Shown here: positions 31,167 to 43,231 of the stretch, piece after piece
Numbering within the stretch: the first letter of the stretch is position 1
How the letters are laid out: each line of letters begins with the position of its first letter
The notes under the pieces: model-generated
What the model was told of the DNA's origin: nothing
Seen by the model: only the letters and a program-made list of their open reading frames with translations
The model's database searches: none
Made by a program: the position numbers and the translations under genes
Assembly: GCA_028641055.1 (NCBI GenBank)
Contig: CM054057.1
Coordinates: 583,387,158-583,451,157, forward strand
DNA: 64,000 nt
Source of the DNA: Alopecurus myosuroides
Taxonomy: Eukaryota > Streptophyta > Magnoliopsida > Poales > Poaceae
Direction: 5' to 3'

Positions 31167-33820
31167 TTGTCTACCAGTATGCACGTACGTGATGAACTGA
31201 TGATGTATTATACTAATTAATTTGCTTCCAGATTTTGTATCAAACTGATGTGTGCATTTGTGTGAGTAGATTTGTCACATCTCCAGTTCTCCACGATCAC
31301 CATTTTTCTTCCATTTTTACAATATTTTTATCCAAATAATTATGTGATTACCTTTTTTTAGGGAGAATCTTGTCCTTTTATACTGATATAGTAGGAGCAA
31401 CCATAGAGTGGCCGAAGCGAACCAAAAATATGGAAGGAAAGTGTGAAAGAAAATAAAAACCGGGAGCCCAGGATTCTCCATAAGTTTATTTGGTCCCCAT
31501 TAAACCACAGCTTAATCTTGTCCTGCTCTTTGTTTAGTAGTTCCGGCGACATGGAAGATCTGTTATTGAAGCTCCTTCAAAATTTCCTTGATGGTGGTCC
31601 AAAACCCCAGAGGTGAGGAGTAGTCTTGTCTATGTATTGCAATATTGAGCAACTGTTGGCCGGCCATACTAAAGTTTTTGAGAAGGGCAAGATAACTACG
31701 AGGTGTCACTGATCCCTTTGTAATGACGAAATTGGGAAAGAATGTGCTTGGTTGTCTATGGCTCACACTTGTGTTTTGTTGTTGTTGAGGAAAAAATACA
31801 CTTGCATAGTTGTTATGTAGCCTTGTGCGTCTGACTCAGCCACAAATGGCATATCGCCTCGTAATTCTCTCGAACATGGGCCTCTATTGCAAGGTGCAGC
31901 CAAATCGTTTACAGTTTTCTTTTCGTTGCCACGGCAGCTGCGCCCAATTGTCTCGTTTGTGTATGTTGCAAAGTTGTTGTTTATTCATGCTAATGCAGAG
32001 TTGTTGTTCACATCGAGTATGGTGCAACAAAACATATTACTGATGGAAATTTCACAAAAAAAACATAGCAATATCGATGCAATGTTAAGATTTGATGTCT
32101 TCTTATCAAAGTTTGCCGACCTGCCGAAAAATATATATACATGTTCATCACTACAACAAGAAGGCCCCAACAGCCCCGTCCGGGGTAGGGGGGACAATTC
32201 ATTGTTTATCTCATGAGTAGTGATTCCTACCACTTTATTTGGTTTACAAAATTGGTTTTTGTTTTAATCGTTTGTGATATTTTTCTAAAACAAATGATGG
32301 TTTCTATTGCAAATTATTATGCATGAACAAATGTTGTTTAACCTCTTTATTTGGCCTTTCATTTTTTTTTAAATATTTCTACTTTTTTTGCAATCCTTTT
32401 TTTATACGTGGGTTTCAGGATTTGTTGCAATAAAATGGGGTAAATCTGGAAGGTGGTAGTTTTGATGTAGTTATCGGAAAAGGAAGGGGAAACGAGATAC
32501 ACCCCTTCCTTTAAGTGGCTAGCTTTGTACAGCGGGCTAATTTTCCAACAATTGGGGGTAAAATGAAAAACCATGTCGTGGATGATTCTGGTCAACGGAC
32601 GATGATCGAATAACTTCTGATATGACCAATTTTTGCGTGCACTTAAGTCGACCTACGACTAGTGTTGGCGAAAGGGCGGCCCCCCCAACATATAGATTAT
32701 TGGAGAAATATTAGGAATTAACCCGCCGACGGTACAACCGGACAAAAAAAAATCATCAATGTTCTCATATTTAACAATAACAGAAGAACATAAAACACAT
32801 GAAATAGGCTTCAATTATTTGAATCCATAGACTCCAACCTTGTTATTTCCCAACTAACTTAACTACTGTTATGTGATAACAACTCCATGTGCATTGGAGG
32901 CTTTTGCGCGCTTGTTTTCTATTAATTAGACCAATACTTGAACTAATGAGATAACCGGCGATTACCCCATACGAAATAATTTGTGCAATGTGACCATAAA
33001 AACCTCAAAACTGCTAATGGATCACCAAATCAAAATATATGGAAGGTCATATGCTGAGTCCTAAAGGATCATTCCACAAGCTGATATGTAAAAATGATAT
33101 CAATTTCTTGTATTATTATCATCTTTTACTTTAACATCAGAGAACTACTAGATGTTAAATACGCTCAAATAGTTGAATGGAGATAGATGCATCAAGTTAT
33201 TCACAAGGGCCAACTTGATCCTCTTCTTCGGGGATCTTGGACGAGGGAAGCCTTGGATCTGGTCCCACTGGGTCTATAACTTTATTTTAGGTTTTTACAA
33301 ATAAATTTATCTCAATTGGTAAGTACAGTAAATCAATAACTCATTTTCGCTACATACCATCCATGTCGATGAATTATTACCCCCTTATTAATTCCTATCT
33401 CGGATCCACCACGTTTCATAGGGATCAAATAGGTTGAATAGCTCCATCCACCGTGTTGTATATAATGTGGTTTTGTAACGAGAAATGGCCGAAAGAAAGA
33501 TATAGGGCATTTATCTCAAGAGAGATAGCCACCATGAATAGTGGTTCACAATTCTTCAAGAAAATTCCCCTCATTTTATTTTCTTACGATTATGTTTGAG
33601 AGAAAATATAGAACATATTGTTCCCCACATTATATCACGAATGCATAGTTTGGAATGTATCGGCAAAAAAACAACACACACAAGCTCGAATGGTAGAGCT
33701 GGATCTAGTATGGACCCTTCCTCTAGGACAAGTTGTTGTCGAGAAAAGAGTAACTGAATTCCTCTTTTCTAGAGAGACTACAAGTTCCATGTCTGCGCTA
33801 CTGAGTCCTTATGTTTATCA
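31167..33820. repeat. Downstream flank of cysteine-rich gene copy 2 (duplicated block)
   Basis: This is the paralogue of 6048-6664 plus 14326-16300. It shows both sequences uninterrupted: it lacks MULE1 at about 31732-31750, and it begins at the CACTA3 target site. Similarity fades near 33820, where a third gene copy would be expected; none is found. Confidence 0.7.
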
Positions 33821-34914
33821 GATCTTAATAATATCATATCTATTTTTCTTAGAAGAGCCTAACAAGCACTTTCTGGTAGTTTGTCTGCATTGCAGTGGGC
33901 TTATGCTTTCACGCTTTACCCGAGAGATCAACATCTCACAATCGGCCCATCATAGGGATTGGGATCTAAACTGTACAAATGATTATTTTTTCTCAAATGG
34001 CAGGAGAACTATGTTTCCTTATCATTTCTTACTTATTATCATAATATCCAGCTATGAAGTCAATCAAAGTTAATTTTCTAGTAACTAGTATTTTCGGCAG
34101 ACACAGAATAATACCAGCTCAAGGAGATTACACACACAACTTACGTCATATTTGTTATATTCAATGCCTATCATAATGTTTTGATAAACATTTGCACATC
34201 CAAAATCATCAAGTGACATTTTTTTCTCAAGGAGTATACGTATAGCCAGTTTCTTCTAAGAACACATGTATAGATCGGTGTGATTTCACATATTTTTATT
34301 TGTATTATCCATTTCACAAATGCCTTCGTTTAGGTAGCCAACCTTACTATCTCAATCGACATATGCAAAGCAGACTATTTTTGTAAATCCTCTGCCCAAT
34401 GCTTACACGAGATAGATATAAAAGCAACTTCATCCACAAGAATGAAATAGTAATTGACAACAAATATTCACTAGGTCTACATGCACATTCACCGACATGC
34501 ACATTTATTTGCTTAATTAATATGATTGCGCCCAGAGATACTCCATTATTTAACCTTTCTTCAATTTTACATATAAATAATATTCCTAATGAATAATTTA
34601 CTGAGTTTGCTTTAGTAAGTTATGAGGGTGTCGAGTTACACTTTAATACACAGGGAATAACATCGCCCAATAGCGAGGATAACGAAAATAGGTGCCACTT
34701 CTTCCCTTATTGTGACTTACTAACCTTATAGTGAAGATATATATTATTTTATTGACAAAGAATGGAAAAATCATATATCTGATTAAGTGACATTTCCACA
34801 GACGACATGGTCAAATCCGGACGGTCATGAGAGCTTTCTGAAAGAAGATATATCTTCTACAAGGCATTTCTAATATTAACCCCTCATTTTTTGTGTACGA
34901 TATTTGGTTTGTGT
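33821..34914. other. Unassigned AT-rich spacer
   Basis: No gene or element recognised. Open stretches here lack any known motif. Confidence 0.5.
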
Positions 34915-35534
34915 TAAATTGTAGGGTCATTTATCGAATTGCCCACAGCGGACTACTACTACTCAGTTTTACCCCTAGCGCCGAATGGTGCTCAGTTTTG
35001 CCTTTACCTCGTGCGCAGCTACTATGGAGAGGTCGGAACGGTTAGTTTGGAGTCGATTCCGTCTGGTGGTGTTAGCGAAGTGGGTCTGGAGCTTCCAGGT
35101 GGGACCGCCAAGTTAGTTGAATTCGTCCGGAGCTTACAGGTGGGACCGCCCAGTTAGTTGACTTTGTTGAATAGTCCACACCCGAGCCTCCCGCCACCAC
35201 CGTCGTGCGCCGCCGCTATCATGCGCTGCCGCCCACTTAGTTGACCCGCCGTCGTGCGCTGCCGCTATCACCGCCGCCACCGCCGCACCACCCCCTACTG
35301 CGCCACGAGCACCTGCGGCACCACCACCACCTGCGGCGCCACCACCACCTGATCCTCAGCCAGCACCACCTCCCACCACCACCTTTGTCGCAGCAAAAAA
35401 CACCCATTTGCGCCGCCAGCACCACCTGCACCGTCGCGACCGTTCCGAGTGGCCACCTGCTTCACAGCCACCGTCCTACGACGCCGTTGGCGGGGCGCTC
35501 GTTCCACCGCTCTGCCCGCCACCTGCTCGACGAA

Positions 35535-38500
35535 ATGGATAGAAATGAAATGGAGAGCGGCGGCGACCTGGGTGCGGAGACACGCCGCGTCCACGATTGG
35601 GTTCCCATTGGGTAAGTACTGAGCTTTGAATTGACGATTCGACATGGTATGCCATTGATTTGTAGCTGATTGCGTCTCTGTTTTTGTGGGTTAGGATGGA
35701 GTTGCGGTTTTCTTTCTTGGTGAACATTAGAAGGGACCGCTACATCGTCGATGCAGACAATAAGAAGAAATTCCAAGGAGGTTTCAGTTATTCGGTCCCA
35801 ATGGATTGTAATTGGAGTTTCAGACAATTTTGGGAGATAATTTGCAGCCCATATCCTTGGGGTTTGCATGATGAAGTGGAATTTAGATATTTTGATGGGG
35901 GAAAATATTGGATCCAAATTAGTAATGATGAAGAGCTCGCTACCATGTTTGCTAAGCATAAGGAGGCAGAGAATTTTCATGTGAAGCTGCAAAATGATGT
36001 GGTTGTGCCGGCAGTTGGACATACGGTGGCGGGTTCATCTTCTGTGGCAGGACCATCACGTCATACTACCAACTCTAGCCAGAACAGTTCAAAACCAACT
36101 CGTCGTGGTGGCTCTACAAGTGTGGGCACTGGGAGAAGGGTTCCTGTTGGAGTGGAGTCTGATGAATACATTTCTGAGGATGATAAAGAGAGGCTATATT
36201 CTGATGTTCTTCAGAATTTAAGACGGACATCTCAGCTGAAATCCAATATGAGTCTGACAGTGACCTTGAAGAGGAGGAAGAATGGCCACCTGTTGAATGG
36301 GACCCTGAGAACCCTCTTATGGCAGAAGGTTGCATTTTTGCTTCCATGGCTGAGTGTAGAAATGCAATTGTGACGTACTGCATTAAGGCAGAACGTGCGT
36401 TTACAGTTGACAAGTTCGATAAAAGGCGCTACACCATGCACTGTATGTCTGAGGATTGTCAATGGAGGATGCACGCATATAAAATGCGTGGTAGCACCAA
36501 TATTCAGGTAAAAGTGAACCCTTTTCCCCACACATGCCAAGAATCAACCCTTAGGAAGGAAACAATCGGTAGAGCCAAGTCAAGATGGGTGGCAGATGAA
36601 GTAAAAAGATGGGTGGCAGAAAACCATCAAATGAGTACAAAGGAATTGCAGAAAAACATCAAAGACAAGTTCAAGATAGATTTACCATACATGAGGGTGT
36701 TCAATGGTAAACAAAAAGCATTGGAATCTATCCATGGTAACTGGAATAAATGTTTTGAATTGTTGTATTCATTCCAAGTTGAAGTGGAGAGGACAAGCCC
36801 AGGTAGTATTTTTGAAATTGATCACCACTCCGTGGAGTACACATTGAAGGGAGTGACAAGGACCAAGGAATGCTTTAGGAGGGTTTTTGTGTGCTTTGAA
36901 GCTTGTCGAATGGGTTTTTTGGTAGGCTGTAGGCCTTATTTGGCTATTGATGCTACTTTTCTCACAGGGAGGTTTAAAGAACAGTTAGTAGCAGCTTGTC
37001 CAGTTGATGGACACAATTTTGTTTTTTCCAGTTGCCTACGGTGTGCTGGAGACAGAGTCTGAGGAGAGTTGGACATGGTTTTTGCAGAATTTCCGCCGGG
37101 CTATTTCACATCCCAATGGGTTGGTAATTCACACAGAAGCATGCAAGGGTTTAGAAATGGCCGTGGACAATGTGTTCCCAGGAGTAGAGCATACGGAATG
37201 CATGCGTCACCTTGCTGCAAATTTTGTGAAGAAATTCAATGGAAAGTTTTTTACCAACAATTTATAGCGAGCATCTTTGACATGAAGTGTGAGGAAGCAC
37301 AACAACCACACGAGGTAGTTATACACAAATGAGAAAGTGAAGGAATACTTGGAAACACACCACTCGAAGTTATGGGCCAGAAGCCAATTCAGTTAACTGA
37401 GCAAAGTTGACTATGTGCACAATAATCTTGCAGAATCTTTCAACTACACGATTCGGAAACTAAAGGATCTTTATTTGGCGGATTTGCTTCATAGGATAAG
37501 GATAGAATACGCTGAGAAATTTCATTTGCGTCTTGGAATAGCTAATGCAAAATTCATGGGCCACGTTATTATCCCAGCTGTGATGAAGGTGTTGAAGCAA
37601 AAAATAGAAGGCTTGATAATGAACATGAGATTTATCTCGGATACCAAATCAGAGGTATCAGTCTTTGGTAAAGCTAACAAAGAATGGAGATATCTAGTGG
37701 ATTTAGAAGATAAAACTTGTAGTTGTAGGCAATGGCAGATAACTGTGTTGCCATGCATTCATGCCTTGTTTTTCATAGCTTCTATCTCAGGTCCAGCATG
37801 GAATATACAGCAGTATGTTCATGATTACTACTCGGTTGCAATGTTCAGAGCCACATATGCACATTCCTTGCCTGCTTTGGAGGGAAAACAACAATGGGAT
37901 AGATTGGAACCTGGATTCAAACTTTGTGCTCCAGTTCTGAAGAGAGCTGCATGTAGACCAAGGAAGAGTCGACACCGATGTCGCGGTGAAGGCGGTGGAC
38001 TTGGAGCGAGAGTGCGTAAGTGCACAAGGTGTGGTGGAACTGGTCATTTCGGCAACTATTGTGATAACACAGTAGATCCAAGGTTTGGAGAGAGTATTCC
38101 TGATGAAAATGATGGTCAGCAGCCGGATGCAGCATTTGAAAATGATGGTCAGCAGTCAAGTGATTCAGATGATGCAGCATTTGAAAATGATGATCCATTC
38201 CATGATCCAAATGATTATGCAAATGATGATAAAGTCCATGATGCTTCAGTCGATGATCCGCTGGATGCTCCAGTCGATGATCCGCTGGATGCTCCATTCG
38301 ATGATTCTGCCATGATCTCACCAGTTTCATTTTCAGATGGGTATGTAAATCCTGCCATGATCTCACTAGTTTTCATTTTTCATTTTTCATTTATCATGAT
38401 CCTTTATGTTTTGTACAGATCTGGTATAGTTTCAAAGAAGAAGGTTAAGGTACCGACTACCAAGAGGAGAAGACAAGAAGCTGTGAGCAACATGAGCATA

Positions 38501-38563
38501 AGGAGCAAAGGGCCACCAAAACAACCAAGGATCACAAAGAAGCCCCGACGCTATTTAGACTAA
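35535..38563 (+). pseudogene. MuDR-type MULE transposase, decayed
   Basis: Exon 1 (35535-35611) starts MDRNEMESGG. Exon 2 starts at 35695 and restores the frame. In order: a PB1-like N-terminal region (about 35700-36010); an acidic linker; a MuDR N-terminal zinc-binding domain (about 36319-36540, CMSEDCQWRMHAYK); a MULE core with LAIDATFLTGRF (about 36940) and GVEHTECMRHLAANF (about 37180); NNLAESFN (about 37417); a SWIM finger CSC...PCIH (37718-37761); and a CCHC knuckle CTRCGGTGHFGNYC (38021-38062). A basic C-terminus follows an optional intron (about 38341-38418). Lesions are a 1-bp shift near 36205, one in a T run near 37022, one near 37260-37320, and a TAA near 37400. The position usually holding the second catalytic Asp reads HTEACKG, with Glu. 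Confidence 0.88.
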
Positions 38564-38662
38564 GTTGGTGTTGTATTTCCGTTGAATAATGTTGTATTTA
38601 TGTTGACTGGTGATGTATCTATGTTAGAACATAGTTTGGATAATGTTTGAATAATGTTAGGC

Positions 38663-38935
38663 AAATGTGCTTCAAATCAGGTCTGAACCTAGGGTAAACA
38701 CCCCCGTTTGTAATTTCATGAAAAATTCGACCTTGTCTAAATTATCCAAATAAATTTGAGGAGCAATTATATCACATATAACAATATTGTGCGTTGGATT
38801 CATGTCATTTTAATTGTTTTTGAATTATTTATGCTCATTTAAAACCATTGCTCTATTCTCATGAGAAATGTGCTTCAAATAAGGTCTGAAGCTAGGGTAA
38901 ATACCCCCATTTGTGCTTCAACATTTTTTGGCATC
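38663..38935. repeat. About 200-bp repeat, short version of the MULE1 array
   Basis: It carries the same AAATGTGCTTCAAAT and GAGGAGCAATTATATCACAT phrases as 8060-9245, about 1.3 units. Confidence 0.85.
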
Positions 38936-38999
38936 TTGTCTAAATCAGCCAAATTAATTTCGTACACATGTATTCTACGTATATAGTGTAAATCTGAAG

Positions 39000-39990
39000 T
39001 TTCATTACGTTTTGAATAATTCTTCTATTTTTTATTTTTTATTTAAATAACATGGTTTAATAGAAAAATCATATGTAAAACAGATAAAAATCATCACTCT
39101 AGTAAATCTGAAGTTTCATTATGTTTTGAATAATTCTTCTATTTTTTATTTGAATAACATGGTTTAATACTTAATAGAAAATAAATCATATGTAAAACAG
39201 ATAAAAACCATCGCTGTGGCCAACGGACCAACCAATCCGAGCGCAGAACGGGCGTCTCACGGATCGCTGTGGCTGCGAGCGCATCCGTCCGATGCAAGAT
39301 TCCTTCTAGAAGGCGTCGATCCAACAACCCAAGTCGAATCTCTGGGTGTCCTTCTAGAAGCTTTTCGGCTGGGTCAACATGGTTTTGTGAGGGTTGACCA
39401 AGTTTGAAATGAGCATACATAATTCAAAAAAAATCGAAAATATATAAAACCGACGCACATACTATTGTTGTGTCATATAGTAACGAGAAAAATATATAAA
39501 CATGTCTTATAAAGAATGGAACGAAAAAGTCTTCACTAATATGTGATACCTCGAACAGAGTAGTAGAGATTTCGAGATAGGTGAGGTGGGTTTTAAAACT
39601 TTGAAAATGAAAAAAGTCAAAAACTCACCAAAGCTTCATTTTGGAGTGACTAAGAAAGATCCAAAGTTATTTTTTCATTTTGATGTTTTAAACTTATTTT
39701 ATTTACGATTTTCGATTAAAACCATTATTATTCAAAAGAAAATAAATAACATGAATATTCATCCAATAAATAGTGAGGCTTCGGAATTACATTATATCGG
39801 TCGAATGCAAGTCTAGGAAAAATATAAATAGGATTTATAAACATCCTTCACTAAAATGTGATTCCTCGAATAGAGTAGTAGAGATTTCAAAGAATATGAC
39901 GTGCGTTCTATAATTTTGAAATTTAAAGTGTCAAAACCTCACAAAATATTTATTTTGGAGTGACTAAGAAAGATCCAAAGTTATTTTTTC
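39000..39990. repeat. MULE internal spacer shared with MULE1
   Basis: Similar to 9250-10090, including a local duplication of an AAATCTGAAGTTTCATTA phrase near 38990 and 39105. No gene. Confidence 0.75.
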
Positions 39991-39997
39991 ATTTTGA

Positions 39998-40075
39998 TGA
40001 GTTTACATGCGCTTATAGTCTTGGTGAGTTTACATGCGCTTATAGTCTTGGTGAGTTTACATGCGCTTATAGGCT
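39998..40075. repeat. 27-bp tandem repeat, three copies
   Basis: GAGTTTACATGCGCTTATAG is repeated three times in a row at 27-bp spacing, an expansion within the larger 355-bp unit. Confidence 0.95.
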
Positions 40076-41390
40076 GAAACTCCCGTATCGGACGAAACAT
40101 TGTGAATCTTTCGAAGAGGTGGGTTCTACCTTTTTGTTTTGTGTTCCTATGGGCTATCCTAACACAACCAAGCAAATAGTTCCAAATTTCTACCCCCTTT
40201 CGACGCTGTTACCCCGTGTTTCCGTATAAATCCGGTATTTCTCCAGCGGGTCTAGGGTTTCACCGGGAGGGGGGCTACGGAGCGTATGAATCCCAACACA
40301 AGCTAGGGTCTGACATAACATGTTTTTATAGGTGTGTTGTGTGCTTTGGATGTCAAATATTGCACTCCGGGGTGTGACCCGCTTCACCGGCATCCACTTC
40401 TCTCTCGTGAGTTTACATGCGCTTATATGCTGCAACTCCCATATCGGACGAAACATTGTGAATCTTCCGAAGAGGTGGGTTCTACCTTTTTGTTTTCTGT
40501 TCCTATGGTATATCCTAACACAAACAAGCAAATAGTTCCACATTGCTACACCCTTTCGACGCCGTTATCGCGTGTTTCCGTATAAGTCCGGTATTTCCCC
40601 AGCGGGTCTAGCGTTTCACCGGGAGAGGGGCTACGGAGCGTATGGATCCCAACACAAGATAGGGGTGCCATACCATGTTATTATAGGTGTGTTGTGTTCT
40701 TTGTATGTCAAAGATTGCACTCCGGGGTGTGAGCCGCTTCACCGGCATCCACTTCTCTCTCGTGAGTTTACATGCGCTTATAGGTTGAAACTCTCGTAGC
40801 TGACGAAACATGGGGAATCTTCTAAAGAGGTGGGTTCTACCTTTTTGTTTTGTGTTCCTATGGGCTATCCTAACACAACCAAGCAAATGGTTCCACATTG
40901 CTACCTCTTTCGACGCCGTTACCGTGTGTTTCCGTGTAAGTCCGGTATTTCTCCAGCGTATCTAGGGTTTCACCGGGAGGGAGGCTACGGAGCGTATGGA
41001 TCTCAACACAAACTAGGGGGTGCCATACCATGTTAGTATATGTGTGTTTTGTTATTTGGATGTCAAATATTGCACTCCGGGGTGTGTGCCGCTTCACCGG
41101 CATCCACTTCTCTCTATGGAGTTTACACGCGCTTATAGGGTGAAACTCCCATATCGGACGAAACATCGGGAATCTTCCGAATAGTTGTGTTCTACCAATG
41201 TGTTTTGGGTTGCTATGGCCTACCCTAACACAACCAAGAAACTAGTTCCACATTGCTACCCCCTTTCGACGCCGTTACCGCGTGTATCTGTATAAGTCCG
41301 GTATTTCTCCAGCGGGTCTAGGGTTTCACCGTAGATGGGGCTCCGGAGCGTCTGGATCCCAACACAAGCTAGGGGGACACCGCACTGTAC
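40060..41390. repeat. About 355-bp tandem array, MULE2 version of the 348-bp repeat
   Basis: Unit landmarks (ATGTCAAA) lie at 40348, 40703 and 41058, spacing 355. Copies differ more from each other than those in MULE1, so this array has not been homogenised as recently. Confidence 0.88.
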
Positions 41391-42207
41391 CAACTAGCTC
41401 TAAAGCTGTCTAGAAATGACATGGCCGAGTAGTGCAGACATCACCCGTCTACAGTATTGTACATGCCCTAAAAACAGAGGGAACGAGATCCTCTTACTTT
41501 GCCCACCTTACGTTCTTTGACTTTCTCCCCATGACACGTGGGTCTGGTGTGTGATGGGCTCCATTTGTCAGTGACCTAAAGTCAGAGGATCCCGTTCCCG
41601 CACAGAGAAGCGCTCATCTCAGCGTCTGAAGGCCGTTGCCGCCGTAGTTTGCATGCATGGACTCGATCTGCACCGTTCCTTACGATCAAACGATTGAAAA
41701 TGACGCGGTGCATGGACTGGGTGTTTTGTCTCATGTAACTGTATGCAACAACGAACATTGTCTAGTGGGGCCCCGTTCACCAGCCCGATGCATGCAGACC
41801 TCGACGCAGCCCTGTATGCCTCGTTTTTTCAGAGTAAACAATGTTGCATCGCATTTGCAGCTACGCAGCCCTGCACGCCTTGTTTTAGAAACAAGAGTCG
41901 CAGCGCATCAGCGCTATTTGCAGCGACGCAACCCTCCAAGCCTCGTTTTCAGAAAATGTATGCATCAATGCACGCAGCGATGCAAACTTTGGCGTGAGAC
42001 TTTGGATTTCATCTCTTTCACCTCTTTAATACACGCATGCAGTCTACGTCGCATCACTTTGACTGTCTAATGCACGCACGTACTACTAGCTGTCCTACGC
42101 CTAATGCACGCACCGCTGTGACCATGCATTGCTTGTTCTACACTGCATCTTCAACGTTTTCACACAGTTTCTTCATCTACCCCAATTAATTCACGTCTCA
42201 TCGGGTC

Positions 42208-42215
42208 TTTAAATA
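42208..42215 (+). promoter_or_regulatory. TATA box of the MULE2 second ORF
   Basis: TTTAAATA lies 81 bp before the ATG at 42289, at the same spacing as in MULE1. Confidence 0.5.
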
Positions 42216-42288
42216 GCCCCTTTGCCTCCTCCTGCATCTTCTCATCCCTCTCGAGTCCCTTTGCCTTCTCCTTTCAGCCTCGAGCACC

Positions 42289-42708
42289 ATGTCGACCTAC
42301 TCTCTCCCTTCCATCCCTGAGTCCCTCAGCGATGAGGACAACCACCCAGAGGCCCGGCCCTGGTACGAGCCGGAGTGGACGCCGGAGGAGATGTGCATCG
42401 TTCCCTTCAAATCTCCCAAGCGGAAGCGCTCGGAGTCACCCCCCTTCGTCCACCATCCCGACCCCGTCCGCGTCGACCGAGCCGCCAACTTCTCCGTCGC
42501 GAAGAAGAACCGCCGCCTCAAGAAACAGATAAGGGCGGAGAAGAGTGAGATGGAGGCGGAGGCGACGAGGGTGGAGAATGCGGAGACGGAGGCTCTCCGG
42601 CGCCGCATCAAGAGGGCCCGTGAAAGCTCGGAGGACAAGAAGCGGGTGGAGAATCGCCGGTCCTTGGCCAACCAGGAGATGGCGACCAGGGCGATGGAGT
42701 GGAAGTAG
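42289..42708 (+). CDS. MULE2 second ORF: small acidic/basic coiled-coil protein (139 aa)
   Basis: A complete frame from ATG to TAG. The N-terminus STYSLPSIPESLSDEDNHP and the PPFVHHPDP region match the MULE1 homologue at 13166. The C-terminal two thirds is a Lys/Glu/Arg/Ala-rich helix likely to form coiled coil, ending in MEWK. No catalytic motif is seen. The gene has its own TATA box and an upstream region shared with MULE1 (about 41390-42288 versus 12280-13165). It lies downstream of the transposase in the same direction. Conservation of both ends of the protein between two diverged elements suggests it has been maintained; an accessory role in transposition is inference. Confidence 0.6.
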   Translation: MSTYSLPSIPESLSDEDNHPEARPWYEPEWTPEEMCIVPFKSPKRKRSESPPFVHHPDPVRVDRAANFSVAKKNRRLKKQIRAEKSEMEAEATRVENAETEALRRRIKRARESSEDKKRVENRRSLANQEMATRAMEWK

Positions 42709-43077
42709 GCCAACCCCCGACGGTTGGCCGGAGGACGGAAGGGAGCCCGCAGACGGAGGGCGGTTAGGGCGCCCGCATGCAAACCGAGGGCGTTTAGGGT
42801 TAGGGACCTATTTTTTTTTAAGTTTAATATATGTAATGTACGTCGGGCCCCACTATCTATATGTAAAGTGGGGCCAATGTTTATGCTTTCTAATATATAT
42901 AAGGGTATGTTTAAATTATTTTTGTCCAATGTTTAAATTATTTTTGTCCAAGTTTAAATTATTTTTGTCCAATCTTTTCCGTGCTAATATACATTGGGCC
43001 TCTTTTAACATTGGGCATGTCTAGGTTTTACATGGGCCTGCCCTTTTATCCTAGCCGTTTTCAAATTTTTTTCTCCT

Positions 43078-43165
43078 AGTGAACTGAACCTGAACTGAAC
43101 ACTGAACCTGAACTGAACTGAACTGAATACTAAACTTGAACTGAACATACGAACTGAATAAACCA
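43078..43165. repeat. CTGAAC simple repeat
   Basis: Irregular runs of CTGAAC and TGAACTGAA fill this stretch just past the 3' end of the GRF gene. Confidence 0.9.
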
Positions 43166-43231
43166 AATCAGGGATGGATTCCTGACGCATTTATTCCTTG
43201 TCTTAGGCATACACAAATTGACCATGTCAAA

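Noticed and set aside
32147..32170. CACTACAACAAGAAGG looks like a CACTA terminus
   Set aside because: The paralogous block continues without a break on both sides (compare 14658-14690), so nothing is inserted there and no opposite end or 3-bp duplication exists.
33618..34073. 151-codon frame with hydrophobic stretches
   Set aside because: The first part matches non-coding duplicated flank (16110-16300), which is not open in the other copy; no motif.
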